A stretch of DNA of 64,000 nt. Origin: Salvia splendens (Eukaryota > Streptophyta > Magnoliopsida > Lamiales > Lamiaceae). The notes beneath the pieces are model-generated. The model was not told the DNA's origin and made no database searches. It worked only from the letters and a program-made list of their open reading frames with translations. The DNA lies in the NCBI RefSeq assembly GCF_004379255.2, contig NC_056045.1, forward strand, positions 12,365,593 through 12,429,592, given 5' to 3'. Shown here piece by piece: positions 13,277 through 26,919 of this stretch. The translations under genes were made by a program, and so were the position numbers. Position 1 is the stretch's first letter. Each line of letters opens with the position of its first letter.

Positions 13277-13987
13277 ATTGTGTATTTTGTGTTAGTATTT
13301 GTAGTGTGTGCACATGTGTTGTGTTATTTTATATGTCTGCACATGTGTTGTGTTATTTTATTTGTAGTGTGTTTAATATTGGTAGTATGTATCGCATATG
13401 TATACTGAGTGTAGTGTGTACAGTGGTGGTGTGGTTAGTAAAATAATGTTTCATCAAACAAGTCACAGCCATTGGATCCTTAGATTGGATTGTTGGGTTA
13501 AGCTACATTATTCGACTAAGATGTTATATTATTAGACGAGTTACATTATTAAACTAATATGAAACATTATTTTACTAAAATAGTACTCCCTCCGTTCCAT
13601 AGTAGTAGAGTCATTTTGCCATTTTGGTACGTTCCATAGTAGTTGAGTCATTTCCCTTTTTAGTAAAAGTCAACACATTTTCTTCTCACTTACTTTTCCC
13701 TCTCTTGTTTTATTCTCTCTACTTTTTCCTCTCTCATACTTTATTATCTTTTTATTTAATACATTACACACCTCTTTCTTAATCTCCGTGCCGAAAAGAA
13801 ATGCCTCCACTACTATGGAACGGAGTGAGTACATTATTAGCATAGCTACATTATTAGACTAAAATTTTCTACATTATTAGATGACATGTCACATTAATCT
13901 AACCATTAGATCACAAGATCCAATGAACTACAATTATTTTGATTTGGAACACTATTTAGTTTATGAATCTGAATACATCCTTATATC

Positions 13988-14033
<46 letters not shown>

Positions 14034-14535
14034 ATATATATATTTCAAACTTTTCAATACAATAAAATAATAGAAAAAAATTGAGAAAAAAATAAATCGT
14101 CAATGAGAAAGATTTTATATTCTAAAGCATAGTTTCAAATTTATCGAATTGTATTGCTTAAGTTTTACAAATCTTAAATTAGAGTTTTTAAATATGTCAG
14201 GATCAATCCTAACATATTGATACAAAATTTTTCACTTTCCTTTTTAGTTTGTCCTACTAAAAATGTGACATTTTCATTTTTTGTAAAAATTCTTATATTA
14301 ATATAAAATTTACATTTTCTTTCTCCTCTTAATACATAAAAACTAAAGTTCTTTAAATCTCATATCATTCTACAAGTGTGACATCTTTTATAGGATGGAT
14401 GGAGTATTATTTAATCATGCATTCCCATATAAATTTTGTGACGCCCCGACTTTTCCTATATCTTTTAAGTTAGTTTTTGGATGACCGTAATTAACTGGGC
14501 CTGCCGATTTTTGGTGGGATACTAAGCGAAGGACA

Positions 14536-14997
14536 ATGAACCCCGCACGCCGTGAGGCGATGACATGGAATGAATTCAAGGAGGAGGTGTACAACAAGTA
14601 CATTCCCATGAGCTACAGACGGGCAAAGATAGTTGAGTTCCACACCCTAAAACAAGGAAGCATGATGGTGACGGAGTACGACCGTGCTATTTGTGAAATG
14701 ACCCGATATGCGCTCGAGTTAGTAGACACAGATGAGAAAATTGCCGAAAAATTTCGTTCTGGTCTTAGACACAAAATAAAGGTAGCCGTGGCCAACCGTA
14801 GAGGAATTACATACTCCGAGATTTTGAGTTTCACTTTAGATGTGGAAGAGGCACTACCTAAGGATGAGGCGGTAGCGAATCCTACACCACCAACACCACA
14901 ACAACAACATAACTCTCGAGACAAGAGAAAATGGGATGGAGATCAGACTCCATATGAATTATGTGTTTTATGTGTATATTTGTTGTATAACATATAA
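14536..14997 (+). pseudogene. Array copy 9: truncated gypsy Gag ORF, 153 aa
   Basis: This is an A30/M55/K82 type with a private E80K. Copies 9, 10 and 11 share non-coding markers (a T-run in place of GTTATTTT after TTGTG, and CTCCTCTTAATAC), so they form a local sub-block. Confidence 0.8.
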
Positions 14998-15707
14998 ATT
15001 GTGTATTTTGTGTTAATATTTGTAGTGTGTGCACATGTGTTGTGTTTTTTATATGTCTGCACATGTGTTGTGTTATTTTATTTGTAGTGTGTTTAATATT
15101 GGTAGTATGTATCGCATATGTATACTGAGTGTAGTGTGTACAGTGGTGGTGTGGTTAGTAAAATAATGTTTCATCAAACAAGTCACAGCCATTGGATCCT
15201 TAGATTGGATTGTTGGGTTAAGCTACATTATTCGACTAAGATGCTATATTATTAGACGAGTTACATTATTAAACTAATATGAAACATTATTTTACTAAAA
15301 TAGTACTCCCTCCGTTCCATAGTAGTAGAGTCATTTTGCCATTTTGGTACGTTCCATAGTAGTTGAGTCATTTCCCTTTTTAGTAAAAGTCAACACATTT
15401 TCTTCTCACTTACTTTTCCCTCTCTTGTTTTATTCTCTCTACTTTTTCCTCTCTCCTACTTTATTATCTTTTTATTTAATACATTACACACCTCTTTCTT
15501 AATCTCCGTGCCGAAAAGAAATGCCTCCACTACTATGGAACGGAGTGAGTACATTATTAGCATAGCTACATTATTAGACTAAAATTTTCTACATTATTAG
15601 ATGACATGTCACATTAATCTAACCATTAGATCACAAGATCCAATGAACTACAATTATTTTGATTTGGAACACTATTTAGTTTATGAATCTGAATACATCC
15701 TTATATC

Positions 15708-15754
<47 letters not shown>

Positions 15755-16244
15755 CAAACTTTTCAATACAATAAAATAATAGAAAAAAATTGAGAAAAAA
15801 ATAAATCGTCAATGAGAAAGATTTTATATTCTAAAGCATAGTTTCAAATTTATCGAATTGTATTGCTTAAGTTTTACAAATCTTAAATTAGAGTTTTTAA
15901 ATATGTCAGGATCAATCCTAACATATTGATACAAAATTTTTCACTTTCCTTTTTAGTTTGTCCTACTAAAAACTGTGACATTTTCATTTTTTGTAAAAAT
16001 TCTTATATTAATATAAAATTTACATTTTCTTTCTCCTCTTAATACATAAAACTAAAGTTCTTTAAATCTCATATCATTCTACAAGTGTGACATCTTTTAT
16101 AGGATGGATGGAGTATTATTTAATCATGCATTCCCATATAAATTTTGTGACGCCCCGACTTTTCCTATATCTTTTAAGTTAGTTTTTGGATGACCGTAAT
16201 TAACTGGGCCTGCCGATTTTTGGTGGGATACTAAGCGAAGGACA

Positions 16245-16706
16245 ATGAACCCCGCACGCCGTGAGGCGATGACATGGAATGAATTCAAGGAGGAGGTGTA
16301 CAACAAGTACATTCCCATGAGCTACAGACGGGCAAAGATAGTTGAGTTCCACACCCTAAAACAAGGAAGCATGATGGTGACGGAGTACGACCGTGCTATT
16401 TGTGAAATGACCCGATATGCGCTCGAGTTAGTAGACACAGATGAGAAAATTGCCGAAAAATTTCGTTCTGGTCTTAGACACGAAATAAAGGTAGCCGTGG
16501 CCAACCGTAGAGGAATTACATACTCCGAGATTTTGAGTTTCACTTTAGATGTGGAAGAGGCACTACCTAAGGATGAGGCGGTAGCGAATCCTACACCACC
16601 AACACCACAACAACAACATAACTCTCGAGACAAGAGAAAATGGGATGGAGATCAGACTCCATATGAATTATGTGTTTTATGTGTATATTTGTTGTATAAC
16701 ATATAA
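16245..16706 (+). pseudogene. Array copy 10: truncated gypsy Gag ORF, 153 aa
   Basis: This copy has the consensus late-type protein. Its gag start is 1709 bp from both the previous and the next copy, the only place where two successive periods are equal. Confidence 0.8.
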
Positions 16707-17953
16707 ATTGTGTATTTTGTGTTAATATTTGTAGTGTGTGCACATGTGTTGTGTTTTTTTATATGTCTGCACATGTGTTGTGTTATTTTATTTGTAGTGT
16801 GTTTAATATTGGTAGTATGTATCGCATATGTATACTGAGTGTAGTGTGTACAGTGGTGGTGTGGTTAGTAAAATAATGTTTCATCAAACAAGTCACAGCC
16901 ATTGGATCCTTAGATTGGATTGTTGGGTTAAGCTACATTATTCGACTAAGATGCTATATTATTAGACGAGTTACATTATTAAACTAATATGAAACATTAT
17001 TTTACTAAAATAGTACTCCCTCCGTTCCATAGTAGTAGAGTCATTTTGCCATTTTGGTACGTTCCATAGTAGTTGAGTCATTTCCCTTTTTAGTAAAAGT
17101 CAACACATTTTCTTCTCACTTACTTTTCCCTCTCTTGTTTTATTCTCTCTACTTTTTCCTCTCTCCTACTTTATTATCTTTTTATTTAATACATTACACA
17201 CCTCTTTCTTAATCTCCGTGCCGAAAAGAAATGCCTCCACTACTATGGAACGGAGTGAGTACATTATTAGCATAGCTACATTATTAGACTAAAATTTTCT
17301 ACATTATTAGATGACATGTCACATTAATCTAACCATTAGATCACAAGATCCAATGAACTACAATTATTTTGATTTGGAACACTATTTAGTTTATGAATCT
17401 GAATACATCCTTATATCTTCATATATATATATATATATTATATATATATATATATATATATTTCAAACTTTTCAATACAATAAAATAATAGAAAAAAATT
17501 GAGAAAAAAATAAATCGTCAATGAGAAAGATTTTATATTCTAAAGCATAGTTTCAAATTTATCGAATTGTATTGCTTAAGTTTTACAAATCTTAAATTAG
17601 AGTTTTTAAATATGTCAGGATCAATCCTAACATATTGATACAAAATTTTTCACTTTCCTTTTTAGTTTGTCCTACTAAAAATGTGACATTTTCATTTTTT
17701 GTAAAAATTCTTATATTAATATAAAATTTACATTTTCTTTCTCCTCTTAATACATAAAAACTAAAGTTCTTTAAATCTCATATCATTCTACAAGTGTGAC
17801 ATCTTTTATAGGATGGATGGAGTATTATTTAATCATGCATTCCCATATAAATTTTGTGACGCCCCGACTTTTCCTATATCTTTTAAGTTAGTTTTTGGAT
17901 GACCGTAATTAACTGGGCCTGCCGATTTTTGGTGGGATACTAAGCGAAGGACA

Positions 17954-18415
17954 ATGAACCCCGCACGCCGTGAGGCGATGACATGGAATGAATTCAAGGA
18001 GGAGGTGTACAACAAGTACATTCCCATGAGCTACAGACGGGCAAAGATAGTTGAGTTCCACACCCTAAAACAAGGAAGCATGATGGTGACGGAGTACGAC
18101 CGTGCTATTTGTGAAATGACCCGATATGCGCTCGAGTTAGTAGACACAGATGAGAAAATTGCCGAAAAATTTCGTTCTGGTCTTAGACACGAAATAAAGG
18201 TAGCCGTGGCCAACCGTAGAGGAATTACATACTCCGAGATTTTGAGTTTCACTTTAGATGTGGAAGAGGCACTACCTAAGGATGAGGCGGTAGCGAATCC
18301 TACACCACCAACACCACAACAACAACATAACTCTCGAGACAAGAGAAAATGGGATGGAGATCAGACTCCATATGAATTATGTGTTTTATGTGTATATTTG
18401 TTGTATAACATATAA
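17954..18415 (+). pseudogene. Array copy 11: truncated gypsy Gag ORF, 153 aa
   Basis: The protein is identical to copy 10. Its downstream MITE begins CTCCCTCTGTTCC, a variant shared with copy 12 only. Confidence 0.8.
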
Positions 18416-19126
18416 ATTGTGTATTTTGTGTTAATATTTGTAGTGTGTGCACATGTGTTGTGTTTTTTTATATGTCTGCACATGTGTTGTGTTATTTTAT
18501 TTGTAGTGTGTTTAATATTGGTAGTATGTATCGCATATGTATACTGAGTGTAGTGTGTACAATGGTGGTGTGGTTAGTAAAATAATGTTTCATCAAACAA
18601 GTCACAGCCATTGGATCCTTAGATTGGATTGTTGGGTTAAGCTACATTATTCGACTAAGATGCTATATTATTAGACGAGTTACATTATTAAACTAATATG
18701 AAACATTATTTTACTAAAATAGTACTCCCTCTGTTCCATAGTAGTAGAGTCATTTTGCCATTTTGGTACGTTCCATAGTAGTTGAGTCATTTCCCTTTTT
18801 AGTAAAAGTCAACACATTTTCTTCTCACTTACTTTTCCCTCTCTTGTTTTATTCTCTCTACTTTTTCCTCTCTCCTACTTTATTATCTTTTTATTTAATA
18901 CATTACACACCTCTTTCTTAATCTCCGTGCCGAAAAGAAATGCCTCCACTACTATGGAACGGAGTGAGTACATTATTAGCATAGCTACATTATTAGACTA
19001 AAATTTTCTACATTATTAGATGACATGTCACATTAATCTAACCATTAGATCACAAGATCCAATGAACTACAATTATTTTGATTTTGAACACTATTTAGTT
19101 TATGAATCTGAATACATCCTTATATC

Positions 19127-19157
<31 letters not shown>

Positions 19158-19649
19158 TTCAAACTTTTCAATACAATAAAATAATAGAAAAAAATTGAGA
19201 AAAAAATAAATCGTCAATGAGAAAGATTTTATATTCTAAAGCATAGTTTCAAATTTATCGAATTGTATTGCTTAAGTTTTACAAATCTTAAATTAGAGTT
19301 TTTAAATATGTCAGGATCAATCCTAACATATTGATACAAAATTTTTCACTTTCCTTTTTAGTTTGTCCTACTAAAAATGTGACATTTTCATTTTTTGTAA
19401 AAATTCTTATATTAATATAAAATTTACATTTTCTTTCTCCACTTAATACATAAAAACTAAAGTTCTTTAAATCTCATATCATTCTACAAGTGTGACATCT
19501 TTTATAGGATGGATGGAGTATTATTTAATCATGCATTCCCATATAAATTTTGTGACGCCCCGACTTTTCCTATATCTTTTAAGTTAGTTTTTGGATGACC
19601 GTAATTAACTGGGCCTGCCGATTTTTGGTGGGATACTAAGCGAAGGACA

Positions 19650-20111
19650 ATGAACCCCGCACGCCGTGAGGCGATGACATGGAATGAATTCAAGGAGGAG
19701 GTGTACGACAAGTACATTCCCATGAGCTACAGACGGGCAAAGATAGTTGAGTTCCACACCCTAAAACAAGGAAGCATGATGGTGACGGAGTACGACCGTG
19801 CTATTTGTGAAATGACCCGATATGCGCTCGAGTTAGTAGACACAGATGAGAAAATTGCCGAAAAATTTCGTTCTGGTCTTAGACACGAAATAAAGGTAGC
19901 CGTGGCCAACCGTAGAGGAATTACATACTCCGAGATTTTGAGTTTCACTTTAGATGTGGAAGAGGCACTACCTAAGGATGAGGCGGTAGCGAATCCTACA
20001 CCACCAACACCACAACAACAACATAACTCTCGAGACAAGAGAAAATGGGATGGAGATCAGACTCCATATGAATTATGTGTTTTATGTGTATATTTGTTGT
20101 ATAACATATAA
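19650..20111 (+). pseudogene. Array copy 12: truncated gypsy Gag ORF, 153 aa
   Basis: This is a late type with private N20D. The downstream MITE shares the CTCTGTTCC variant with copy 11. Confidence 0.8.
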
Positions 20112-21342
20112 ATTGTGTATTTTGTGTTAATATTTGTAGTGTGTGCACATGTGTTGTGTTATTTTATATGTCTGCACATGTGTTGTGTTATTTTATTTGT
20201 AGTGTGTTTAATATTGGTAGTATGTATCGCATATGTATACTGAGTGTAGTGTGTACAGTGGTGGTGTGGTTAGTAAAATAATGTTTCATCAAACAAGTCA
20301 CAGCCATTGGATCCTTAGATTGGATTGTTGGGTTAAGCTACATTATTCGACTAAGATGCTATATTATTAGACGAGTTACATTATTAAACTAATATGAAAC
20401 ATTATTTTACTAAAATAGTACTCCCTCTGTTCCATAGTAGTAGAGTCATTTTGCCATTTGGTACGTTCCATAGTAGTTGAGTCATTTCCCTTTTTAGTAA
20501 AAGTCAACACATTTTCTTCTCACTTACTTTTCCCTCTCTTGTTTTATTCTCTCTACTTTTTCCTCTCTCCTACTTTATTATCTTTTTATTTAATACATTA
20601 CACACCTCTTTCTTAATCTCCGTGCCGAAAAGAAATGCCTCCACTACTATGGAACGGAGTGAGTACATTATTAGCATAGCTACGTTATTAGACTAAAATT
20701 TTCTACATTATTAGATGACATGTCACATTAATCTAACCATTAGATCACAAGATCCAATGAACTACAATTATTTTGATTTTGAACACTATTTAGTTTATGA
20801 ATCTGAATACATCCTTATATCTTCATATATATATATATATATATATATATTTCAAACTTTTCAATACAATAAAATAATAGAAAAAAATTGAGAAAAAAAT
20901 AAATCGTCAATGAGAAAGATTTTATATTCTAAAGCATAGTTTCAAATTTATCGAATTGTATTGCTTAAGTTTTACAAATCTTAAATTAGAGTTTTTAAAT
21001 ATGTCAGGATCAATCCTAACATATTGATACAAAATTTTTCACTTTCCTTTTTAGTTTGTCCTACTAAAAATGTGACATTTTCATTTTTTGTAAAAATTCT
21101 TATATTAATATAAAATTTACATTTTCTTTCTCCACTTAATACATAAAAACTAAAGTTCTTTAAATCTCATATCATTCTACAAGTGTGACATCTTTTATAG
21201 GATGGATGGAGTATTATTTAATCATGCATTCCCATATAAATTTTGTGACGCCCCGACTTTTCCTATATCTTTTAAGTTAGTTTTTGGATGACCGTAATTA
21301 ACTGGGCCTGCCGATTTTTGGTGGGATACTAAGCGAAGGACA

Positions 21343-21804
21343 ATGAACCCCGCACGCCGTGAGGCGATGACATGGAATGAATTCAAGGAGGAGGTGTACA
21401 ACAAGTACATTCCCATGAGCTACAGACGGGCAAAGATAGTTGAGTTCTACACCCTAAAACAAGGAAGCATGATGGTGACGGAGTACGACCGTGCTATTTG
21501 TGAAATGACCCGATATGCGCTCGAGTTAGTAGACACAGATGAGAAAATTGCCGAAAAATTTCGTTCTGGTCTTAGACACGAAATAAAGGTAGCCGTGACC
21601 AACCGTAGAGGAATTACATACTCCGAGATTTTGAGTTTCACTTTAGATGTGGAAGAGGCACTACCTAAGGATGAGGCGGTAGCGAATCCTACACCACCAA
21701 CACCACAACAACAACATAACTCTCGAGACAAGAGAAAATGGGATGGAGATCAGACTCCATATGAATTATGTGTTTTATGTGTATATTTGTTGTATAACAT
21801 ATAA
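21343..21804 (+). pseudogene. Array copy 13: truncated gypsy Gag ORF, 153 aa
   Basis: This is a late type with private H36Y and A86T. The downstream part of this unit is interrupted in its TA tract by the FAR1 element; the unit resumes at about 27269. Confidence 0.8.
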
Positions 21805-22515
21805 ATTGTGTATTTTGTGTTAATATTTGTAGTGTGTGCACATGTGTTGTGTTATTTTATATGTCTGCACATGTGTTGTGTTATTTTATTTGTAGTGTGT
21901 TTAATATTGGTAGTATGTATCGCATATGTATACTGAGTGTAGTGTGTACAGTGGTGGTGTGGTTAGTAAAATAATGTTTCATCAAACAAGTCACAGCCAT
22001 TGGATCCTTAGATTGGATTGTTGGGTTAAGCTACATTATTCGACTAAGATGCTATATTATTAGACGAGTTACATTATTAAACTAATATGAAACATTATTT
22101 TACTAAAATAGTACTCCCTCCGTTCCATAGTAGTAGAGTCATTTTGCCATTTTGGTACGTTCCATAGTAGTTGAGTCATTTCCCTTTTTAGTAAAAGTCA
22201 ACACATTTTCTTCTCACTTATTTTTCCCTCTCTTGTTTTATTCTCTCTACTTTTTCCTCTCTCCTACTTTATTATCTTTTTATTTAATACATTACACACC
22301 TCTTTCTTAATCTCCGTGCCGAAAAGAAATGCCTCCACTACTATGGAACGGAGTGAGTACATTATTAGCATAGCTACATTATTAGACTAAAATTTTCTAC
22401 ATTATTAGATGACATGTCACATTAATCTAACCATTAGATCACAAGATCCAATGAACTACAATTATTTTGATTTTGAACACTATTTAGTTTATGAATCTGA
22501 ATACATCCTTATATC

Positions 22516-22560
<45 letters not shown>

Positions 22561-23186
22561 GAGCATTATTCTCCTTTTCAATACTAACATCCTTTGTTCT
22601 TCTTATTAACAGGCGTTAGATTGTAGTAATCAACGGTCCAGATTTCTACTACCAATATTTATCCGTGTTGCATTATGGAACCTGTGTTTATGCATTATAA
22701 GGCTAAAAGTGTCATTCTACACAAATAGAACTGCCAAAATTTGGAAATGGCGAAATTTTTGGGATTTGAAACATCCGCCTCTTCATTCTCGGTCATTAAG
22801 CTTTGTAAACCCTTTCTCCACTCTCTCCACTATCTAAACCCTAGATCTCGTTCGCCGCTCTGAATTCATTGAAGAAATCGTCCAATATTTCAACACCCAC
22901 CCTCCACCGTTGCTAAGACTGAACCGATATCGGCGTCAAGGTACGTTACTTTCCTGTAATTTTGTTGTAGCCACGAAAAATATAAACTGGAACAGCGACA
23001 ATTGTCGCGGCTCATGAAATTCACACTGAATTTTATTGTTTTGGGTATAAAAGCATGGATATTGTTATCCGAGTGGGTTATATTGTTTGGGCTGAAATTT
23101 CTCTGCATCCGACTGTGGTTTTTGTGTTTTGCGTTTGAAATCATGGATTTTGGTGTTTGATTTGGTTATTTCCCGACAGATTTAGA

Positions 23187-24389
23187 ATGCCTAAGCGAGG
23201 ACGTCCGCGCTCACAACCATCCCAAGCTGCAGGTATATTTACGGCTCTGCTTGTGCTATTCAATATTTTATCCGTCTATTTTGTGGAAGTATAATTGCAT
23301 GTTGGATTATTGCATTATGTGTATATGTAGGTTTCATTATGTGAAGTAAATGATGCATTATTGCGGGTGTTGTGTTTTTTACTGACTAGACTCTGACAAA
23401 ATTATATTTGTGCATTATTTATGTTGTACTATGCATTATTTAACATGATTTTTGCATTATGTTGGCTATATTATGCATTAACACGGGTGTTGGCTACGGG
23501 GGTTAAGCAACTCCGGCAAAGTATAAATCTGATTATTGTTTGGTGTGGGAAGTGCATCATAAATCTGTAATCATGCATATGTTGTAGTTTATGGTTCATT
23601 ATGAGTTGTATTCTTGGTATTGGTTACTAGTTTTTTGGTGTAATACATGTGCATTTTTTGGGTTTAGACAATGCATTATGTCCTATGAAATGTACATTAT
23701 GTTAAGTATAGTATGCATTATAACAGGGTATTATTAGAATCTGCCATTGTGCAGCCGGTGTAGTTAACTATTACGAGTATAGTAAGCACATCAGCGGTGT
23801 TGATTGTATTTGTTAATTGCCTCGTATCAGAAACTAAGTTTCAGGTTTTTGATTAAATTGACAAATATTTTATCTGATTGTAATAAGTGCATTATTTGAT
23901 TTGACAAACGCATTATGGGTACTGTTTTATGCATTATGTGTTCTGACTGAGGCAATATTTGTTGTGATTAATACATGTGCATTATTTGCTTTGTTTAACG
24001 CATTATTTGCTTTGTCATACGCATTTTTTATTCTGTTTTATGCATTAAGTATCAGGGTGTTGATTAACTTAATGCACTTCCACAACAAACTTACACAACT
24101 CCTATCATGTTGTCCTTTGAGTTGGTGATATTTTCTGATGTGTTGTGTTGGTTGCTAATATCAGAGAAGCAGCTTAGAGACAAGATAGACGACGCAGTGG
24201 ACGACATTATACCAGTTGCGTTGGCAAAAAAATTCAGAAAGAGATTGGCTGATGTAGGCCCAAGTACGTCTAGAAGTGAGGGTGAGCCAAATCAACCTAC
24301 AGGTCGAAAAGGTGATCGACTCTATTGTCGGCGAACGCCGTTAGAATTCCTTAATTGCTTGAAGCAGTTGAATCCTTATCATATTCCAC
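23187..24389 (+). CDS. Two-exon gene candidate with AT-hook N-terminus, function unknown
   Basis: Exon 1 (23187-23232) encodes MPKRGRPRSQPSQAA; the KRGRPR core matches an AT-hook, a minor-groove DNA-binding motif. It ends CAG|GTATAT. Exon 2 begins after TATCAG at 24165. The phase-1 carry-over joins in frame to EKQLRDKIDDAVDDIIP, a basic/acidic helical-looking stretch, then GPSTSRSEGEPNQPTG and RTPLEFLNCLKQLNPYH. A likely donor (CCAC|GTAATG) lies at 24389. Later exons were not found. The intron is rich in GCATTAT. I do not recognise the protein. The matching splice phase is the main support; the gene may be a captured fragment. Confidence 0.4.
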
Positions 24390-25072
24390 GTAATGTAAAT
24401 GACACAGTAAATAATGCAAGATGTAAAACAAATAATGCACTTATTCAGAAATGTATTATGTGCAGTACGTTTATTTATGCAGTGCATTATGTATACATAC
24501 AAAGGCATTATTTATATTATATTATGCATTATGAGATTTGTCCTGTTTATATGGGTAAATTGGTTTTGTAGTCCTTAACAGTCGTGTAATTGTTTAGTTT
24601 CTTACGTACTTTCGTATTTGGTATATTACATTTGTGAACTATCATTGTCCGCATCAGACAAATAAAATTTGACATTACTTATGTTATGTGCTGCATTGTT
24701 TTTTGAAAAGTGGATATAGATACGGAGAATAGATATGTGCATTATTTGATTAAAGGAGTGCATTATGCATCAACAAATGCTCATTATTTTGCTTACAGTA
24801 GGGAACACAAGTATCCATGGCGTCATGGATACTTCATTGAGTTAACTTCACAGATATATATAGTACTCGACTGATATATAATCCATTAATAAACAGAAAA
24901 AGTTTACTAATGCAACAAACCACCTGTTTCAACTTATAATACTACGACAAAGATTTGAACAACAATACTACTAGGACCCAAACAAAAGCTGTGATGTGCT
25001 GTTTAAAGAACATAACTCAAGCTTGAAAGATATACTAGCCTTACAACCACAACGCTTAGATAACTTCCTCCG

Positions 25073-25317
25073 CTAGATACTGAAACCCGACCGGGCATTC
25101 AACTGGTCATCTTCGTTCGACTTCTTCTTTCCTTCCCTATTGCATACTACGAGATACCAGGTTGTGACATCATCGACCTTTCTCATCGCTTGTTTGCGCG
25201 TATCAAAGCCAACTGTGCGGGCTTATACCTCGTAAAAAGCAAAAGCGAATTCCAAGGATTGGAATTTCAGACCGACATGAGGCTTAAGCTCCGGAGAACA
25301 TTCACGAACAACACTCT
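25073..25317 (-). pseudogene. FAR1-type DNA-binding domain exon, with in-frame stop
   Basis: Read on the minus strand after a good acceptor (TTTGTGTATAG), the exon encodes ...ECSPELKPHVGLKFQSLEF, AFAFYEV, then TAA (25223-25225), then ARTVGFDTRKQAMRK and WYLVVCNREGKKK. This follows the FAR1 domain pattern (P.vGm.F.s...a..FYn.YA...GF.vr...........vC.reG), a WRKY-GCM1-like zinc fold found in FHY3/FAR1 transcription factors and MULE transposases. The stop replaces the usual Tyr of the YA motif. It ends at TAG after about 80 codons. The phase matches the small first exon at 26910-26919. Confidence 0.75.
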
Positions 25318-25445
25318 CTATACACAAACGCAAAAAAAGAGGTTAGCAAAAATGTGCAATGTAGCAATCGATTGTTCTGACAAGTAATGCACCTTTTTTA
25401 TAACTTTATTCGGTTAAATATGTAAATTAGCAAAAATACGTGTAT

Positions 25446-26601
25446 GTACTATACCCTAGCCACTGGGCTTATTAAACCCTTAGGGTAAACAAGAAACGTG
25501 TTCCAAACATCGAAACACGGCACATCTAAACCGTAAAGGAATGAGGCATACTCGCGGTCCTTCATTAAGTCATCCAACGTATTATGCATTATACAGGCAA
25601 TAGATATCATTATGCATAACCATTTGGTGCATTATATGTATCCAGTTAATGCCAAACACGAATTATGCATTATGCATTATATACTCAATTCAATTCATTA
25701 TACATCATCACTTGTTGCATTATTTGTATCGTTTTAAACTACTACCCTAGCCACGCCAAAAGCTAAACCAAAACCCCAAATGAATGATTTATAACCGCGT
25801 ATCAAAGCCAACTGCGCGGGCATACACGTCGTAGAAAGCGAAAGCAAAATCCAATGATTGGAATTTCTGACCTACTACAGGCTTCACCTCAGGAGGACAT
25901 TCAGGTACAACAACCACTGTACACAATTGGAAAAAAATGGGTCAGCATAAAATAACAACTTCGTAATATAATATGCTGACAAGTAATGCACGATTTTGCA
26001 CGTATTCAGTATGTCAAATTATTCAGTTGGACAAACACGTGAGTTATGCATACGTATAACACACGCTATTAAACACGTCGTTTTTTATTTGAACATACTA
26101 TACCCTACCCCCTACCATTATTAAACCCTTTGGGGAAAACAAGAAACGTATGCTATAATTAAAAGCTAACAACCGATATTTACGCACTGGGAAAACGAGA
26201 CATAAAATCATACCTATCTTGATTCGTACAACATACACATTGCAAATAAAATATTATGCATTATACATACAGTACAGAGCATTACGTATATACACATTAT
26301 GCATTACTTGTACGGACTTACGTAATATGGGTATGCATTATACATACAGAATAGAGCATTAAGTATAATCACTTTATGCATTACTTTTACAAACTTACGT
26401 AATATCATTAAAAGTAAAATATTATGCATCATAGATACGGAATAGAGCATTACGTATATTCCGTTTATGCATTACTTTTAAGAGCTTACGTAAAATAGTT
26501 GTACGTCAAACACAAAGATTTGTTAAACATTGTTATTAATGGTTACATACTACACCCTAGACCCTAGGTTTATCAAACCCTTAGGGGAAACAAGCTACGT
26601 G
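25446..26601. repeat. Three dispersed copies of a ~56-bp repeat inside the FAR1 element
   Basis: The motif runs ACTATACCCTAGCC...TTAAACCCTTAGGG.AAACAAG..ACGT at about 25446-25501, 26096-26152 and 26546-26601. The first two are each followed (in minus-strand gene order, preceded) by FAR1-exon neighbourhoods, so they probably belong to the same internal duplication. The intervals also hold many ATTATGCATTA motifs and little else recognisable. Confidence 0.6.
25789..25916 (-). pseudogene. Duplicated, truncated copy of the FAR1-type exon
   Basis: After the acceptor TTTCCAATTGTGTACAG the minus strand reads VVVVPECPPEVKPVVGQKFQ, then SLDFAFAFYDVYARAVGFDTR and a stop. It is parallel to the exon at 25073-25317 but keeps the intact YDVYAR and breaks off after GFDTR. 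Both copies enter in phase 1. This looks like exon duplication within the element, with complementary damage in the two copies. Confidence 0.72.
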
Positions 26602-26909
26602 CGCCACAAATCGCAAACCCGACAAAATCATTTTACCGGCAACATTGCCGCTCACGAATGATGCATTATATAGGTAACTAAGTTCATTACATTTCGTCAA
26701 TATGTGCATTACATGCTTCGTTTCAACATAATACTGTACATATGACGCAAGCGAATCCATGGACAAAGTTTTGACAGCAAGCAGTAATGTTATACCATGG
26801 CAACACAAAAGACGCTTTAATTGGTGATTAAAAATCAGATAATCAAACTGCTACAACTTGTACTGAAGCATCCGAAGCATAAACAAAGTCAGGCTGATTC
26901 GTAATTTAC

Positions 26910-26919
26910 CTTCTTCCAT
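26910..26919 (-). CDS. Possible first coding exon (MEE) of the FAR1-like gene
   Basis: The minus strand has ATGGAAGAAG followed by the donor GTAAAT. It ends in phase 1, which fits both FAR1 exons. There is no other support and the assignment is tentative. Confidence 0.3.

Noticed and set aside
24107..24160. Upstream ATG extension of the exon-2 ORF in the FAR1 element
   Set aside because: The segment before 24165 reads as intron with a polypyrimidine-like stretch and acceptor; the in-frame join with exon 1 explains the ORF better.
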